Of a stretch of DNA of 64,000 nucleotides, positions 12,464-25,689 are shown piece by piece. The notes under the pieces were generated by a model. The model was not told the DNA's origin. It was given only the letters and a program-made list of their open reading frames with translations, and ran no database searches. Source of the DNA: Holacanthus passer. Its lineage: Eukaryota > Chordata > Actinopteri > Pomacanthidae. Every line of letters begins with the position of its first letter. Position 1 is the stretch's first letter. The translations under genes were made by a program, and so were the position numbers. The stretch covers positions 1,862,501-1,926,500 of the forward strand of contig JAFREQ010000046.1 of NCBI GenBank assembly GCA_025331565.1, in the 5' to 3' direction.

Positions 12464-15400
12464 TAAAAGAAAAAACTCAAGTGAAGTACAAGTATCTCAA
12501 ATTTGTACTTAAGTACAGTACTTGAAGGACCAAAACCAACAATGAATGTATCCTAGTTCACTTTTAGAGCTAATTAGAAAATGTTAGCCTGCTTATTTTA
12601 TCCAGTACACTACTTTCTAAAAATGATACTTTGCAGTACTTGTACCCTTCATTACTGCTGATGACCTCTTCATCAGTCTGAATGATCACAGTCCTCATGT
12701 TTTGTTCTGTCGTCCAGATAAGGGGATAATGGTGCAGCAGTGTAATCTGGATGTTTTCACACCATCATGACGAGATGAAGAGTCGAGCCGATGGAGAGCG
12801 AGACGGATCGGATTCACGCTGCTGTTTAATGATACTAAGTAAACCTCATAAACAGGAGGCCGGATGCGAACCCTGCTCGTATTACACACACTCCCATCAC
12901 GTTCCCAAAAAGTCTTCTCTTTGAAGCTGGAAGCGGCCCCGCCCGCCTCCACAGACATCACACGAGTCCCAAATATGTGATTGTTCATTAACCTCAGCTC
13001 GGTCTGGAAATAGCAGCGTACACCCCGTTATTAGTGAGTCATTCTGCCTGCTGTTTATCTCCACACTCTTCTCTCAGTTTTCTCTTTCTGCTCTACTGGA
13101 GCAGCTTTGGTTTAAAACCTGTCTGTTCACAACGGGACGACTCTTTGCTGCTTTCAACTTTCTCTATATGATCGACCCGCAGAGCCGGAGAGACCCCTCA
13201 GCTCCAGACAGCCGAGTTTAGCCACACCGAAATGACTGTTATATGTTTCTGCTTCTTTTTAAAATGACATTTACTGCACTGAATGTCTGTTAAAGAAGAC
13301 ATGAAAGCAAAATGTAGGATTGTTGTATTAAAAATGTCAAACATGCCATAAAAAATGTGATTATAGACTATCAGCATTTGCAGGAGAGAAAAAAGTCCTG
13401 ACACTGAAATTTAACGCCAAGAAGTTTTTCACACGCAGCAGTGAATGAATGAAAGCTTTAACAACATATCACAGTTAGAAAGTAGAGGCTGAGATTATTC
13501 ACTGAAGGAAGCTGAAGTCTGACAAGACTTTGTTTCAACAATTCTGCAGTCAGACCAACAGTTTATCCAGATGATCTAAACCACTTTATCTGCAGGTAAA
13601 AGTGAAGAAGAGAGAAATCTTAGTAACAATCCCTCATTGCAACAACAAGTCAAATTGTACCAGGATCTTGAAACTGTGATGGATGTTCACACAAAGTTTG
13701 CACAGTAACATTTACCTTTGCATTTCTGTATTTTCAGAGCTGTCTGGTTGTCTGACTGAGCCTTTAAATTCGTTCATGAGCTGCTTCCACGCCGGTCAGT
13801 TGTTGCTCACACTGGGTTTACAGCGAGAAGGAAAAGGAGCTGGGGCCTAAATCCTCGTCCTGTGAAACTCATTTTCACTCATTCACTCTCTGATAGCAGT
13901 CGCACCATGTTCAAGTCCACCCGAGTCTTTCATTATCTCCCACCGCTGTTATCTTTCTCCTTCCTCTGCAATTCTCTTTGCACAGACAGCCGAGGCACCC
14001 GGCTGTGACAGATGAACGGAGGGAGGATAAAGAACGGGGAGAAGAGCTTCCAGTAGCTCGGCCGGTTGCTGAGGCAGCAGAGTTCGGCCGAGCCTGAGCA
14101 GATGTCTTACAGCAGCGCGTGAAGCAACGCCGCAAACAGACAGCATATCTCACAATTAATACCAGACAATTAGGCCCACTCTTCTTCTGCGAGGCAAAAT
14201 CAAAGCTCATTACGCTCTGCGGGCGAGAGGAAGTGGGAGAGCGGGAGACAGAGCGAGCAGCAGGTTATTTGCTGCTGATGTGCACTTTTTTCCAAACATG
14301 TTATCACGTTCTCTGACAGACGGGAGACGAGCAGCTCCATCAGGCCCGGCTGCGGCTAATGGGGGCGATAAGGTGCAGGAGAGGATGGAGGAAAGAAAAG
14401 GTGCTGCGATTATTTAAACCAGGCCGCTTAAAGAATCATTGAACGGAACCTGTGAGCGGCTCGGATTACATGCACGGCGCTCGTCTGTGAGCCTCATGTG
14501 ATGTGGCTCATGAGAAGGCTGCTGACGGGAGGTGGCACAGGAAAAGTTGTGTTTGAGCTCACTGAGGTTGTGACCAGGCTGGTTCCCTGTACGTCAGTGC
14601 TGCCCTCTAGTGGCCGCAGAGAAAATCAATGTTTCATCACATCCTCTCTTGTGTTACTGGACTCGACTGTAGAGTCAGTTTGTCCTGGATTCAACTCTCC
14701 TGAACCAGGACCTGGATGACTGAGAGTCTTCACAGACATCGTTTCATCACATCCTTTAACCTTCTGCACGACCCAATATAGCAGGTTTGGTAATGCTTCA
14801 CTTTACGGATCCTTAACTTCCTAAGAAGCTTCCTGGAAATAAGTGTGTAATTTGGAGGTAATTATAGGGTGTAATGCACGAGAAGCGCACACTTGTGTGG
14901 CTACATGGACTGAGTGAAAATCAGCTCGGTGAAAACTGAGGCAGCTGATCCACCTCCAATTAATTAATTCAAACCGAGGGTGTAATTTCCACGAGGGATC
15001 AGGGGACACGGGGGGACAGATAATATATCACATCCATATATCTTATAGATCGCCCAAATCTTTGTAGCTTGTTTGGTCCGACCAACAGTCCAAAACCCCA
15101 AAAGATTCCATTTACAATATTATTAATAAAAAACACAATATACACACATTTGAGAAGATAGAGCAACAAATATTTGGCATTTATGGCTGAAATTGATTCA
15201 AAAAATTTGTTGACTATCAAAACAGATGCTGGTTAGTTTTCTGTTGATTCATTAATCAGTTGATGAACTAATTGTTTCAGCTCTGAATCTTTGCCAGTAG
15301 ATTTTTAAGCAAACATTTCTACAAACAGTCAAAGAGTCAAACAAACTCAAACACGTCAAACTGTGTCGCTTCAGTTTCTCTGGGTGGAAATGTGAAAAAG

Positions 15401-17533
15401 TGAAAGCAGAGAACAGAAAGTCATGTAAGTGCAGCACAAGAAGTGAAATATGTCCCTGCCTCACATGGTCGGCTCTAAGTCCTGGATTACCCTACTGACC
15501 CAGACTCAGTCGTCCATGACACAACTTCAGATACAGCTCATCGACGCGGTCCGGGGTCGAGTCCCGGGGCCGTAAAGTTGTCCGACCAGGGAGGAACCAA
15601 ACATGAGAGACTGAGTCTTCTCCCTCAGTCGGATCAGATTATAACGTACTACTAACGTCTGTCATGTGGGGAAACCTCCTAAACAGGCCCGTTTTAGGTC
15701 CCCGGTCCTTCTTAAAGAAAGGGGACTCTGTGCTTTCTCTGCACGTATGTCGGTAATATTTTTGCAGCGTGTGGTCGGAGAGTAGTTTCTTAATGACAGA
15801 GGGAGGCTGAGGCCTTCTGTGTAAACAGGCGTAGCTGGCTGCCATCTGGTTGGCTTCCACTTCAGAGCGCAGAGCGAGTCGAGCGCTCGCTGATGATCTG
15901 CACTGATTCCAGCTCCCACAGCACAATATTTAAGAACCGTTCAGGATTGTAGGAATCTAACCCGCAGGATTCAAGGGTCAGTCCACCAAATTACTAAAAA
16001 ATAGATTTTCTCACCATGCAAATAGTTTTGGTTTAATTTGCCCTGACAAATCTGTTTCTTGACATTTCAATGAATCAATCATCTCGTTGTGTCTGGATGA
16101 TCCACAGGACACATGGTTTTTCTCTTGATCAGTCTATTAAGTATTTGTCTATGAAGCATCAGGAAAGAATGAAAAGAGTGAAACATTCCCCAAAGCCACA
16201 GGTGACAGATTCCAAAACACTCCAAAACCTAAAGACGTTCAGTTTATAATGACGGAAAACAAAGAATAACAACGTTCAGATGTTGAAGAAGTGAAACAAT
16301 TAATCAATTATCAAAATCCTTGTATAGTTGAAACCTTGGATATGTAAGTGAGAAAATATATTTTGGGGTTTTATTTGTAACTTGGGTGAAGTGACCCTTT
16401 CATCTCACAGGGTGGGAATGTGTGTGTCACATTTGCACATTAAATTCTGGGATTGTATCTCAGAATATAAAATGTTTGTAACTTGAGATTCAAAGTGTGT
16501 TCTTGACCTCGGGAAGAGCAGGTGACAAAACAATCAAGTGTTTGGAAAAATTAATATGAAAAGAGACGACTGAGCAATGAAAGAAAGTTCCACCTTGTTT
16601 TTAACTTTTGGTTCCTCCACCCTAAATATCGACAAACTCTCTCTCTCCAGCATCTTCACCTCAGCTGACATGAATTCACTCGCTTGCTTTTCCTAGAACA
16701 GATCACAGGTGCAGCCATATATCTGCCTCGTCTCTTCTGGGACATGAGGGGACCAAACACACGTCTTTATCTGTGAGACCAAAAAGTACAAGCCGTCTGT
16801 GTGGAGAAGCAAAAGTTTCCCAGACCGCTATGAGCTTCCAGATCTGAATAAATGCACCTGTATGGGGGAAAAAGCCTCTTTGAAAGAACCAATAACTTCA
16901 CAAAAACACACAGAGCGAGTGCGGATGACAGCGAACATTCATACACAAAACAGCCGAGTCTGTTGGAGAAAAACACTCAAACGAGTCAAAGAAAGGCTTT
17001 CGCTCCCGCAGCAGTTTTACTTCTGTGATGTGACTTCATTTGAATCACAAAGAGACAAAAGGGCTTCTCAAAGCTTTGCACCGAATGCACCAACACCAAA
17101 GATAAAGCCGCACAAAACGACGAGAAAACAACATTAAAATGCAAAGAAGTTTTGTTGTTCTGAACTGACTCGTTATCCATAAAAGCAAACACACAAACAG
17201 TGGCGACTTTTTGACCAGTTACACCCTCTGTTCCCATGACCGAGCCGCCCGTCTGCGTGTGTGTGTGTGTGCGATACAGTGAGCGTGTGTGTTTGAGCCT
17301 GTTGTGCCAACAGAGAAGTCGACGGGGGCAGCAGTGGGACAAACTGTGGGAGGCGAACAGAAAAAAAGAAGAAAAGAAAAGCCGAGCGGGCGAAAAGCAG
17401 AAAGAGAGAATTCAAGCAGAAGTAAACGTCCCCTCAGAAAGACTCGCTCTTATTGGTAGTTCATTAGTCTTGACCTTGTCTTTGACCCACAGCGAATGCA
17501 GCAAGCCCACTGCTATGACACTGCCACTATACC

Positions 17534-17535
<2 letters not shown>

Positions 17536-17567
<32 letters not shown>

Positions 17568-17659
17568 GGAATGCTGCCTCTGTTATTGTCTTTAAGTGCC
17601 AAACTCAGGCCAAGGCCTCGCCAGGGTTTGAAAAACAAAATAACAGCCGTGCAAAGCTC

Positions 17660-17721
<62 letters not shown>

Positions 17722-17724
17722 ACC
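17536..17724. repeat. Two (CA)n arrays
   Basis: CA at about 17536-17566 and a longer array at 17664-17724. Confidence 0.95.
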
Positions 17725-18874
17725 CAAACACCACTTCCGTCCATTCTCTCTCACAGAGAAAGGAAGTGGAGTCGAGCTGGCCCGGCCCCAGTTGTCCAGA
17801 CAGAGGCGGCCTGGCAGCCCGGTCTCCTGCCTGCTCCTTCCCCTCTCAATGGACTGAAAAGAGTCCCTGAGCTGCAGCAGCCTTCACTTCCTCCCTGCGC
17901 TGGTCGACGCAAAGAGCCACTTCAAGTGTGAAGAAGCACTCGATGCACTTTCCAGCCGCTCGTTTTTCTCTGCTAAATGTGCTGGAAATGTGAAACACTG
18001 CACATTTTAATAACAGCCATTCTGTCTCACACATCGCTGGATCTGCCACATTAAAGAAGAAATTAAAACTATGAAAGCAGCTCGTGCAATGTCACAACTT
18101 TATAGGCCATCGGGATAAAATCTTCTATCACAGCACGTGTAGTTTAATACAGACATATATCCTGTTTGCTTTTGGCCGATACAGAGTGAAGAACAACTGA
18201 GCAGGCGACTGATGCTTCCTCCATATTCATTCATCTATGGGAAAGGAGGATTGTGGGACATCGAGACACGTGACAAGAGAGGAGATGAAAGTTGAGACAC
18301 TTTAACTTCATGCACTAGTTTTATCTTCATCAGGTGTAAAAAATATATAAATACCGTGTATGAATGGCAGCGGAGGAGAGAATCATTTTCACTTCTGTCC
18401 AACAGGTACAAGCAAAAACCAAGTGCTCTGTGCAACAGGAACTCTGAGAGAAAGTGTTTGCTAAAGAGCAACTGCTGTCTCATGTTTAAAACCCAGGTCT
18501 TTGTTCCCTCAAAGGTCAGAACTGTCAACACAGTTTGATCTACAACATCTACAAGTCTGTGAAAGTTCAGATGCACAACATCCTCCAACAAATCCACTTA
18601 TTGCAGGATGTTTAATTTCTTCCCATGTGACTCAATGTTCTCACCATAATACAACCAGAGATGATACACAGCTCCCACAGTGTAGTTACAATAATACTGT
18701 TATATTGTCCAACTCTACATCTGAACTTTATCATTTTCTCCAATGATGAACAGTCAGAGAAAGTACTGATGCATCAGAAACATCGAACAGAGTCTGTCTC
18801 CTTGTCATCATCACTGTCATCACACTGGATCATCTGACGGCAGCATATTTACAGGACGTCTCATTATGCAGAGT

Positions 18875-18878
<4 letters not shown>

Positions 18879-18930
<52 letters not shown>
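18879..18930. repeat. (TG)26 microsatellite
   Basis: Perfect TG array. Confidence 0.97.
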
Positions 18931-18931
<1 letters not shown>

Positions 18932-19478
18932 TCCTGTTCACATACACTCGTCAAACAAAGACTATCCAGCACGAGCTTTACACTAAAAGCACAACATGTG
19001 TGGTGTTCGGCTGCTGTTCACCGGCTGTCAGACAGGATCCGGAGAGCAAAGAGGGAAACAAGCGTCTTTCTGACTTTCATTCTGAGCAGCCAATTAAAGT
19101 CTGTCAAACACAGGAAGAAAGCAAAGATTACCTCCAGCAACAGGTGAGATACAGACTTCAAAATGCCGACCTGTGCGTGAACTCCTGAAGACGTCACGGC
19201 TCAGCCTCCAAACACGGTGGCATATTGATCATAAGGGTTTATAATTAGCTGCATTTCCGCCGCTCTACATATCCATAACTGTACCATTAGTGAGAGGCAG
19301 GCGAGTGAAGAGCTCATCCATACATCCATCTAACATCCATCTAACCATCCACTTAATGGACACAGCCACTCTTCTGCCACATTAAATCCATTCCCCTCTC
19401 TTAGCTGCAGCGTCTTCATCACGCTCTCCTGTGGAGGGCGTGATCGAGCGCCGGGGTCACCGGGGTCAAACCTCTTAC

Positions 19479-19841
19479 CTTGGGCCATTTGGGGTTGATG
19501 AGACGTGCTTTGATGGCGTCGTCCAGAGCCGTGCTGTACTGGCCCAGTCTGAGATAGGCTGCCGAGCGGTTACTGTACAGGATGCAGTTCTGGGGGTCGG
19601 CCGTCAGGGCCTCGCTGTAGAGACGCACCGCCAGGGAGTACTCCCCCTGCTGGCAGGCCTGGTTGCTGCGACGCACGCGCTCCAGGAACTCGGCTTTGCT
19701 CAGGCCGGGGGCGCCGGAGCAGGGCGGCCGGTCCGACCTTTTCACCGCCGGGGCTGATGGGATCACAGGGGAGGAAGAGGAGGAGGAGGAAGAAGGAGGG
19801 TTGGTGGTTCTGCTGGTGGAGCAAGAACCAAACAGAGAGAA
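19479..19841 (-). CDS. ttc28: TTC28 exon 2 (tetratricopeptide repeat protein), partial gene
   Basis: This exon of exactly 121 codons is phase 0 at both ends. A pyrimidine-rich tract ending CTCCTCAG precedes it, and it ends CCCAAG before GTAAGAGG. It encodes FSLFGSCSTS, a poly-serine run, then LSKAEFLERVRRSNQAC. The TPR segments follow, containing DPQNCILYSNRSAAYLRLGQ and ALDDAIKARLINPKWPK. This matches the N-terminal TPR region of vertebrate TTC28, a very large TPR protein linked to cytokinesis and midbody organisation. The DPQNCILYSNRSAAY and NPKWPK words are near-identical to the mammalian protein as I recall it. The poly-serine insert appears longer than in mammals. The remaining exons should lie left of this one. 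The ATG at 19901 is upstream of the acceptor and is not the true start. Confidence 0.9.
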
Positions 19842-22439
19842 CTGAGGAGCAGAGAGGGAAGGAGGAGGACAAGGAGAGAAGGCAGTGGTTAGTTTTTTCA
19901 TTAGAGTAAAGGATACTGAACATGTAAACTCTCTAACATCAGTATCTGTCTCAATAATATTGTATCAGTCAAACTATAGTGATTATTCCATATGTGTGTC
20001 ACTGAGAGAGACTTGTAAAGATTGACCAGATGAGAGAAGGGTTTGTGCCGCAGTGTTGTAGAAATAAAAATAAATGTAGAGGACAGAGAGGAAATGTGCT
20101 TTTGGCTGCTGTTACATAAGTCTTAAAAAACAAGCCACCGCTCTTCCTCCTGCCCAGCGCGACACCGACGCTGCAGCGGCTTCATTTGCATGATGTGATA
20201 CTGTAGTTTCTGGCAAATGGGACACCAAACTGCTGCGTGCACTTTTCTTTCTGCTCGGCGGTTAACGGCTTGAATTCCTCAGAGAGAGCGAACGAGAGAA
20301 AGAAGGAAAGTCAGACAGAGACTCAGACAGTCGGATGAGGCTTCTGTTCTTCTCATTCGCTTCTGTCACACCCGCTGAAACTTTGTGTAAAATGTGCTCG
20401 CTGAGGTTACTCTCTGTAGCCTGAATGTTGAAACGCTGCCTCCCTCCCTGATCTGGTGTTTCCAAATTTGTCCTTTCACCAGAGCCTTACACCAAGGCCT
20501 TCATTATCTCCCTCTATTCCCCCCTTTCTCTCTCCCTCACACACACACACACACACACAATTGCTCAGATACACACTGAAAATGTGCAGACTGGAGGGAT
20601 TCCTAAAACTTGCAAATGCATCACCGGACGACTTTGAGCAAGAGGAGAGGAAAGGCATGAAGTTGTTTGGAACTGTGCTGACGATTAAACAAACTTTAGG
20701 AAGGCAAGAAAAAGTCAGTGTCACACATGTCACACGAAAACGAATGCAGAGGACGAGAGACAAGATCCACTTTAAACTCACACTGGACAGACAGATGTAG
20801 ATCCACCTTGCTGGAGTTTGCTTAGGTGATGCGTCATTAATCTCAGCATTTCAATAACTGTGTGTCAACATGTAGTTTGATCTGATGTAAAAGTTGCAAA
20901 GTGTGAAATGAGTTGAGAATCATGAACTAGTTCAGCTTTAAAGACTGACTTTTAATTTTATAGCCAGCAGCCGCCAACGGACTTTAATAACTAACTAGTT
21001 AAGAGCTGGTTTATATTCAGTCACAGTTGCAGGATTTCTTTCAAAGGTCAGAGTGCAGAACAAATCATGGAGAATGACTTGTTCTTTATTTCTAGAGCAA
21101 ATAAACACAAACACACACACACACACACAACTCTGAAAATACAGATTAATTTCTGTTTCACTCTGAGACCTGAACATCTGAACTCACTGTTAGTTCACTG
21201 AAGTTTTAATTAAATGTACCACTGACAGATGGTCGTGTGATTCATTTGGAATCCATCAAGCTGCGGACTGTTAAAAGCAAGATTTAAGTCTTAACTGAAC
21301 ATGGTTTCCACGATGCCGGGAAACAGTGAGAGTAACTTACATGAAGAGTCCAGGACTTTACAGACACTGAGGTCAGAATCACAGTCCCTGTATTCCCCAA
21401 ACACCAGAACAACTCCTTCAGACATTTTAACGATCAAAACATTTGGATTTTCACTTTTCATTTATCTAGTAGCTGTTTGCTATAATATCTTCAAAGGTTC
21501 ATTTAAATGTGGAGTTGAAATGATTAAATGATTAGTCTTTGTGTTTTGGACTGTTGGTCCGACAAAACAAGCCATTGAAAAATGTCAGTTGTGACATTTT
21601 TCACTGTTTTCTGACTTTTTACAAACCAAATAATTCATCGATCTGTAAAAAAAATTATCAGAATTTCTATTTGAGTTGACAATGTATTGTCATATTGTCA
21701 TTAGTTGCAGATCTAAAAGAACTGCGTATGAACTAAAGTCTTACTAAAAAAATACTGTCTCTGAACTTTGTCTCTATAAACAGAGCCGTAAAATTAAAAG
21801 CATACTGTGAGGTTTTACTAAAAAACAATGAACAGACTTATATAAAAATAATCCCTCTCAATCTTCACTCATGACTCACTAGAAGTGTGTGTGCTGGTTT
21901 ATCTGCAGAGACCCTGAGCTCTGTATTTTCTTATTAGCCAATAACAGCACACAGGTGAGGTGGTGACCAGGTGCCAGACCCTGAGGAGCACACCTGTCCT
22001 GTCAGGTCCAGTGTGAAGCTGGACGAGCGGCTGAACGTTGTCGTCGTTCGGATCGAGCTCAAACGTTACATAAAGCAGAGCTGGTGAACATGTTAGCAGG
22101 AAGCTGTTTGCTGGAATAAACAAAGCGGGCGAACATCATGTGTGTGGAACTAAGACTCTAAGCCTATTACAGCTGAGCTAGAATACAGTTAATAGAGGAC
22201 AAGAAGAAAGAGCGCTGACAGACGTGTGTGTGGACTTTTGCAATCACACAGTTTACATGACCGGCTCGGCTGTAAACACTGTTGTGTTGCAGTTTCAACA
22301 GAAGTCTGACGCTGAAGCTCTGCGGTGCCGCGTGGATGCACCTGTGCACAAACCGGTCACACGGTCTGTTCATGTGAGCAGAGGATATATTTGAGTCCGA
22401 GCGCGGGAACCAGAGTCGGAGTAAATTTTATCTCGTCTT

Positions 22440-22745
22440 AGTCATTTTTTGCTTGCCTTCCTGTTTTTCCAGTGATTAACCCTTTCTGTTCCTCCTCAGT
22501 GCGTTTCCCTCCGACCTCAGTCACCTGATCCCTCCTTGCCAGCACACCTGTTCTCCATTCCCTCGTTAGCGCCCCTGTAAATACACCGCGGCCCTCTTTC
22601 CCCCGTCGTCTGCCAGATCGTCTAACGTACCACCCAGTCTCAGCGGTCCGGCCTTCATTCCTGTTTCTTGCCTGCTTTGTTTGCCTCCGCTGACTGATTG
22701 TTTTCAACTTCTCTGAGTCCTGCTTTCGAGTTTGTGTACGAGTGC
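22440..22745. mobile_element. Possible LTR-type retroelement remnant
   Basis: A C/T-rich block with a TATA-like GTAAATACA followed by CGCGGCCC, and text such as CCAGCACACCTGTTCTCC and TTGCCTGCTTTGTTTGCC. Its base use resembles solo LTR-like repeats of fish genomes. No pol coding or clear TG...CA ends were identified, so this is a tentative class call. Confidence 0.35.
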
Positions 22746-22899
22746 AGGACTGGAACAGATCTATGGCACGTTTGAAGAATCTCTAAGTTAATCGTTCAGC
22801 CAGGATGATTTCATTCACCTTAAAGCTGCAACAGCTGTAAACACAGCGCCTACATATATCAAACTTGTAGGTTGATGTGGTGAACTGGTCTCTTTGTTC

Positions 22900-23360
22900 A
22901 TTCTTCACACAGCTTCTGTCGCACTGAACACTGTGAATGTCCTCCAGGACAGAGATGTGATATTTAAACAGGACCAGGTCTCCTCCCTCTCTGTGATCTT
23001 TTTACTTCCTTCCAGAGTTCAGATCAGATATAAACACCTTTGATTGATGGAGCAACATTAACATTCGCTCTCATTCAGCTCCTGAGTTAAATATCTGAGT
23101 TTTCAGCTGCTAAACGCTTCACTGTGTTCACCAGCTGCTCTCTCACTGTGTGTATCAGTGTGTGTTTCACAGGTAGTGAACAGTGAGTTTTGAGCTTTTC
23201 ACTGAAAACAACAGTGAGACTGACAGAAACAGAAAAGTTTCAGGCCATAAAAGCAAAACAATGAGCTGAGACGCTGTGAAGCCTGAGGTGGAGCTGCAGA
23301 ACATGGTGATCATTCACATAATTCAAGGAGTCATGTGACCCATTGTTCATATAAAAACAT
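22900..23360. repeat. Dispersed repeat remnant
   Basis: Text around CAGCTGCTAAACGCTTCACTG and TTTTCAGCTGCTAAACGC, ending near GGTGGAGCTGCAGAAC, resembles a common percomorph interspersed repeat. No coding is visible. Family assignment is from general recognition only. Confidence 0.35.
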
Positions 23361-23728
23361 TCATTATAGCAGCTTTAAAGCTTCGTCTCGCTCATAAAAA
23401 GCCTCAGAAGTCACATTCACATTTATGCATCCATAAATAAACACTCAGAACTGAGATATTGATCTGCAACACTTCATGATTGATTATATCAAATTATTTA
23501 TTGGTTTGCTGCTTTTCTGAGATTCATATCTTTTTATACTGAATATTATTTATCAGAATATTATATATTATTGGATTAAAATTACTGATGCATGAATGTG
23601 TTCATCACTTGATATACTGTTGGGTAACCTGTGATGATCAATAAAGTTTTCTTAATGTAATAATACTATAATTTATGAGCTGATTATATTTTTGATTATT
23701 TTTGTCTGAAGCTGGAAAGTAAATCAAG

Positions 23729-24227
23729 CCGTGTTCAGACAACATGACATCGGCCAGATTACAGGCCGGTCCAGCAGACGTTTCGTCCTGTGTAGTGTGT
23801 CACAGTCGACGATAACTGATGCCTCACAACATCCTGACAAAAACATTTTTTCCATTCACAATGAATTCCACAACACGTTCCCAACATCGACCAATAGGAG
23901 CTCAGAATGCTCTTCCCTGCACACCTGGAAACAAAACGAAACAGGAGTGATGTTGACGGAGGTCAGCATCACTTTTTCTTTCTTTTCCAAACACGAGACA
24001 GTCGCATCAGACACACCAGCAATGGTTTGTTTACATCGCTGTTCCCGGACGTCCTGACCACCTCCTTACAGATCGTAAAGGACGGCGAGCTACGATTGGT
24101 CGAGGAGCAACGTGTGGTCTGTTATGTCTCTTGACCAAAACACAGAAAGAATTTATGACTCTATAGTCGCCTGATCTGACACAGCAACCGTCGTAACAGA
24201 CAAAAACATTATGTCGTCTGAACCCGA
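23729..24227. mobile_element. MITE-like element with terminal inverted repeats
   Basis: The left end reads CCGTGTTCAGACAACATGAC. The right end, reverse complemented, reads CGGGTTCAGACGACATAATG. Aligned, the ends share GTTCAGAC, then A or G, then ACAT, so they form imperfect inverted termini about 500 bp apart. No transposase-like ORF lies between them, as expected of a non-autonomous DNA transposon. I could not define a target-site duplication. Confidence 0.6.
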
Positions 24228-24430
24228 CATGAAGTTATCAAATACATGTAGTGGGAGTAAAAAGTTCAATGTTTCACTGTAAAATGTACTGAAGAAGAAA
24301 TATGAAGTAGAAGAGAATGGAAATACTCAAGTAAAGTACAAGTACCGCAAAATCATACTTGAGTATGAAAAAGTATAGAGAATGTGAGTTTGTACAGGAA
24401 GGAGTTCAAGTTGGAGGAACAACACAGTTC

Positions 24431-24501
24431 ACACACACACACACACACACGCAAACAAGACAGGAACACAACATGAACGTCCTGTCAGAGTCCTTCCAAG
24501 A

Positions 24502-24566
<65 letters not shown>
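24431..24566. repeat. Two (CA)n arrays
   Basis: CA at 24431-24450 and about 32 units at 24503-24566. Confidence 0.97.
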
Positions 24567-24567
<1 letters not shown>

Positions 24568-25284
24568 CCCTGTCTCCTGTGTGTCTCAGTCCAGGTCAGA
24601 GGGAGGACACGAGTACATTCCTGGAGAACAGACACAAACTGGGAGCTGAAAACCTGAACGAGGCCTTTTGATCCGTCCATGTCAGTCAGTTTGTAGGTGA
24701 GGCAGCGAGAGACGAGCTGCTCTGAGCTGTGAACTCACACATGAAGCGAGCAGCGGCTGGACTGAAGACAAAGGTGTGATTTAGATCAGTCGACGTATAT
24801 TTGTATGATGTTCAGACTGAAGTCAACTCTGTGTTTATTTTTAAACCATGTTGATGCATTTTAGTCATTTTTGAGCAAAAATATGTTTCAGGTCTCTCGA
24901 ATGTGATTATTTGATGATTTCGTCTGTTTGTTGACAATTTACAGAAACACTTGACTTCTATATAAACGCTGTTTATTGCCGTTCATATATGTTTATATAT
25001 TCTCCTCTTTTTCACCTTCTTCTTCGTACATAGCTCTGTGTATTTCTACCTCTCTGTGTTCAGCCGTGCTTAGCTGTCTGTCTGTTTCTGTCTTCCTGTA
25101 AATCGTTCTGTGTTTAACACTGAAAGCAACTTCAAACCAGACTCAAACTTCTTGTATGTGAACACAATAAAACTGATTTTGATTCTGATTTTCTCATCTA
25201 TAATATTCAACTGTTCATTTATGCATTTAGAGATTTGACATCTTATAGACAAACAGATTAACTGAAGTAGTGAAAGTAGCAGGA

Positions 25285-25359
25285 CGTCCTTCCTGCTGCT
25301 GCCATCAGACGATTTAATGAGCAGTAACTATTGTAAACCGTGGAGACAACGACCTGTTC

Positions 25360-25403
<44 letters not shown>

Positions 25404-25590
25404 AGTCATGTTATTTTCATTCACTCATTTCAGTTTATTTTGTGTTACATATTTCTACATATTGTACACTATCTATATTCTTAGTTTACTGCTTATTGTT
25501 GATTGTTTTTCTGAGTCTTAATGTAGCTGCTGTAACAAAGTCATTTCCTGTAAAGGATCAATAAAGTAATTATCTATCTAATCAATCAAC
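25285..25590 (+). mobile_element. 3' end of a truncated LINE (Rex1/L2-like) with internal (TA)n
   Basis: Begins with CTGCTGCTGCCATCAGACG ATTTAATGAGC, which resembles the end of a reverse-transcriptase ORF. It contains a TA array (25365-25401) and ends GGATCAATAAAGTAATTATC followed by TATCTAATCAATC, a tail typical of fish LINEs that terminate in short tandem repeats. It is 5'-truncated and non-functional. Confidence 0.5.
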
Positions 25591-25689
25591 AGAAAAAACA
25601 ATTGGCTAGGTTCATATTTTTACATGTGTCAACTTTAAAATAGATCCTACAGAATGATAATTAATCAGGGGACATGAGCTGCCCACTGG

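Larger units (their letters stand above)
2100..19478. other. Long non-coding stretch, probably ttc28 intron 2
   Basis: No exon could be supported in these 17 kb. It holds many CA/GT arrays (listed separately), TA repeats, fragments of the TTAGCTTAGC family (3060-3245) and TACTYAAGTA-type repeats (about 12480-12640). A less repetitive, relatively GC-rich block lies at 13.9-14.5 kb. Because ttc28 exon 2 ends at 19479 with a donor on the minus strand, the downstream exons must lie to the left. I looked for the next expected TPR exon and did not see it, so this is most simply one large intron reaching beyond the window. Confidence 0.55.

Noticed and set aside
15540..15575. tRNA T-arm-like text (CCGGG, GTCGAGT loop, CCCGG)
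   Set aside because: No acceptor stem, D-arm or anticodon arm can be drawn around it. It might be a piece of a tRNA-derived SINE but nothing more supports that.
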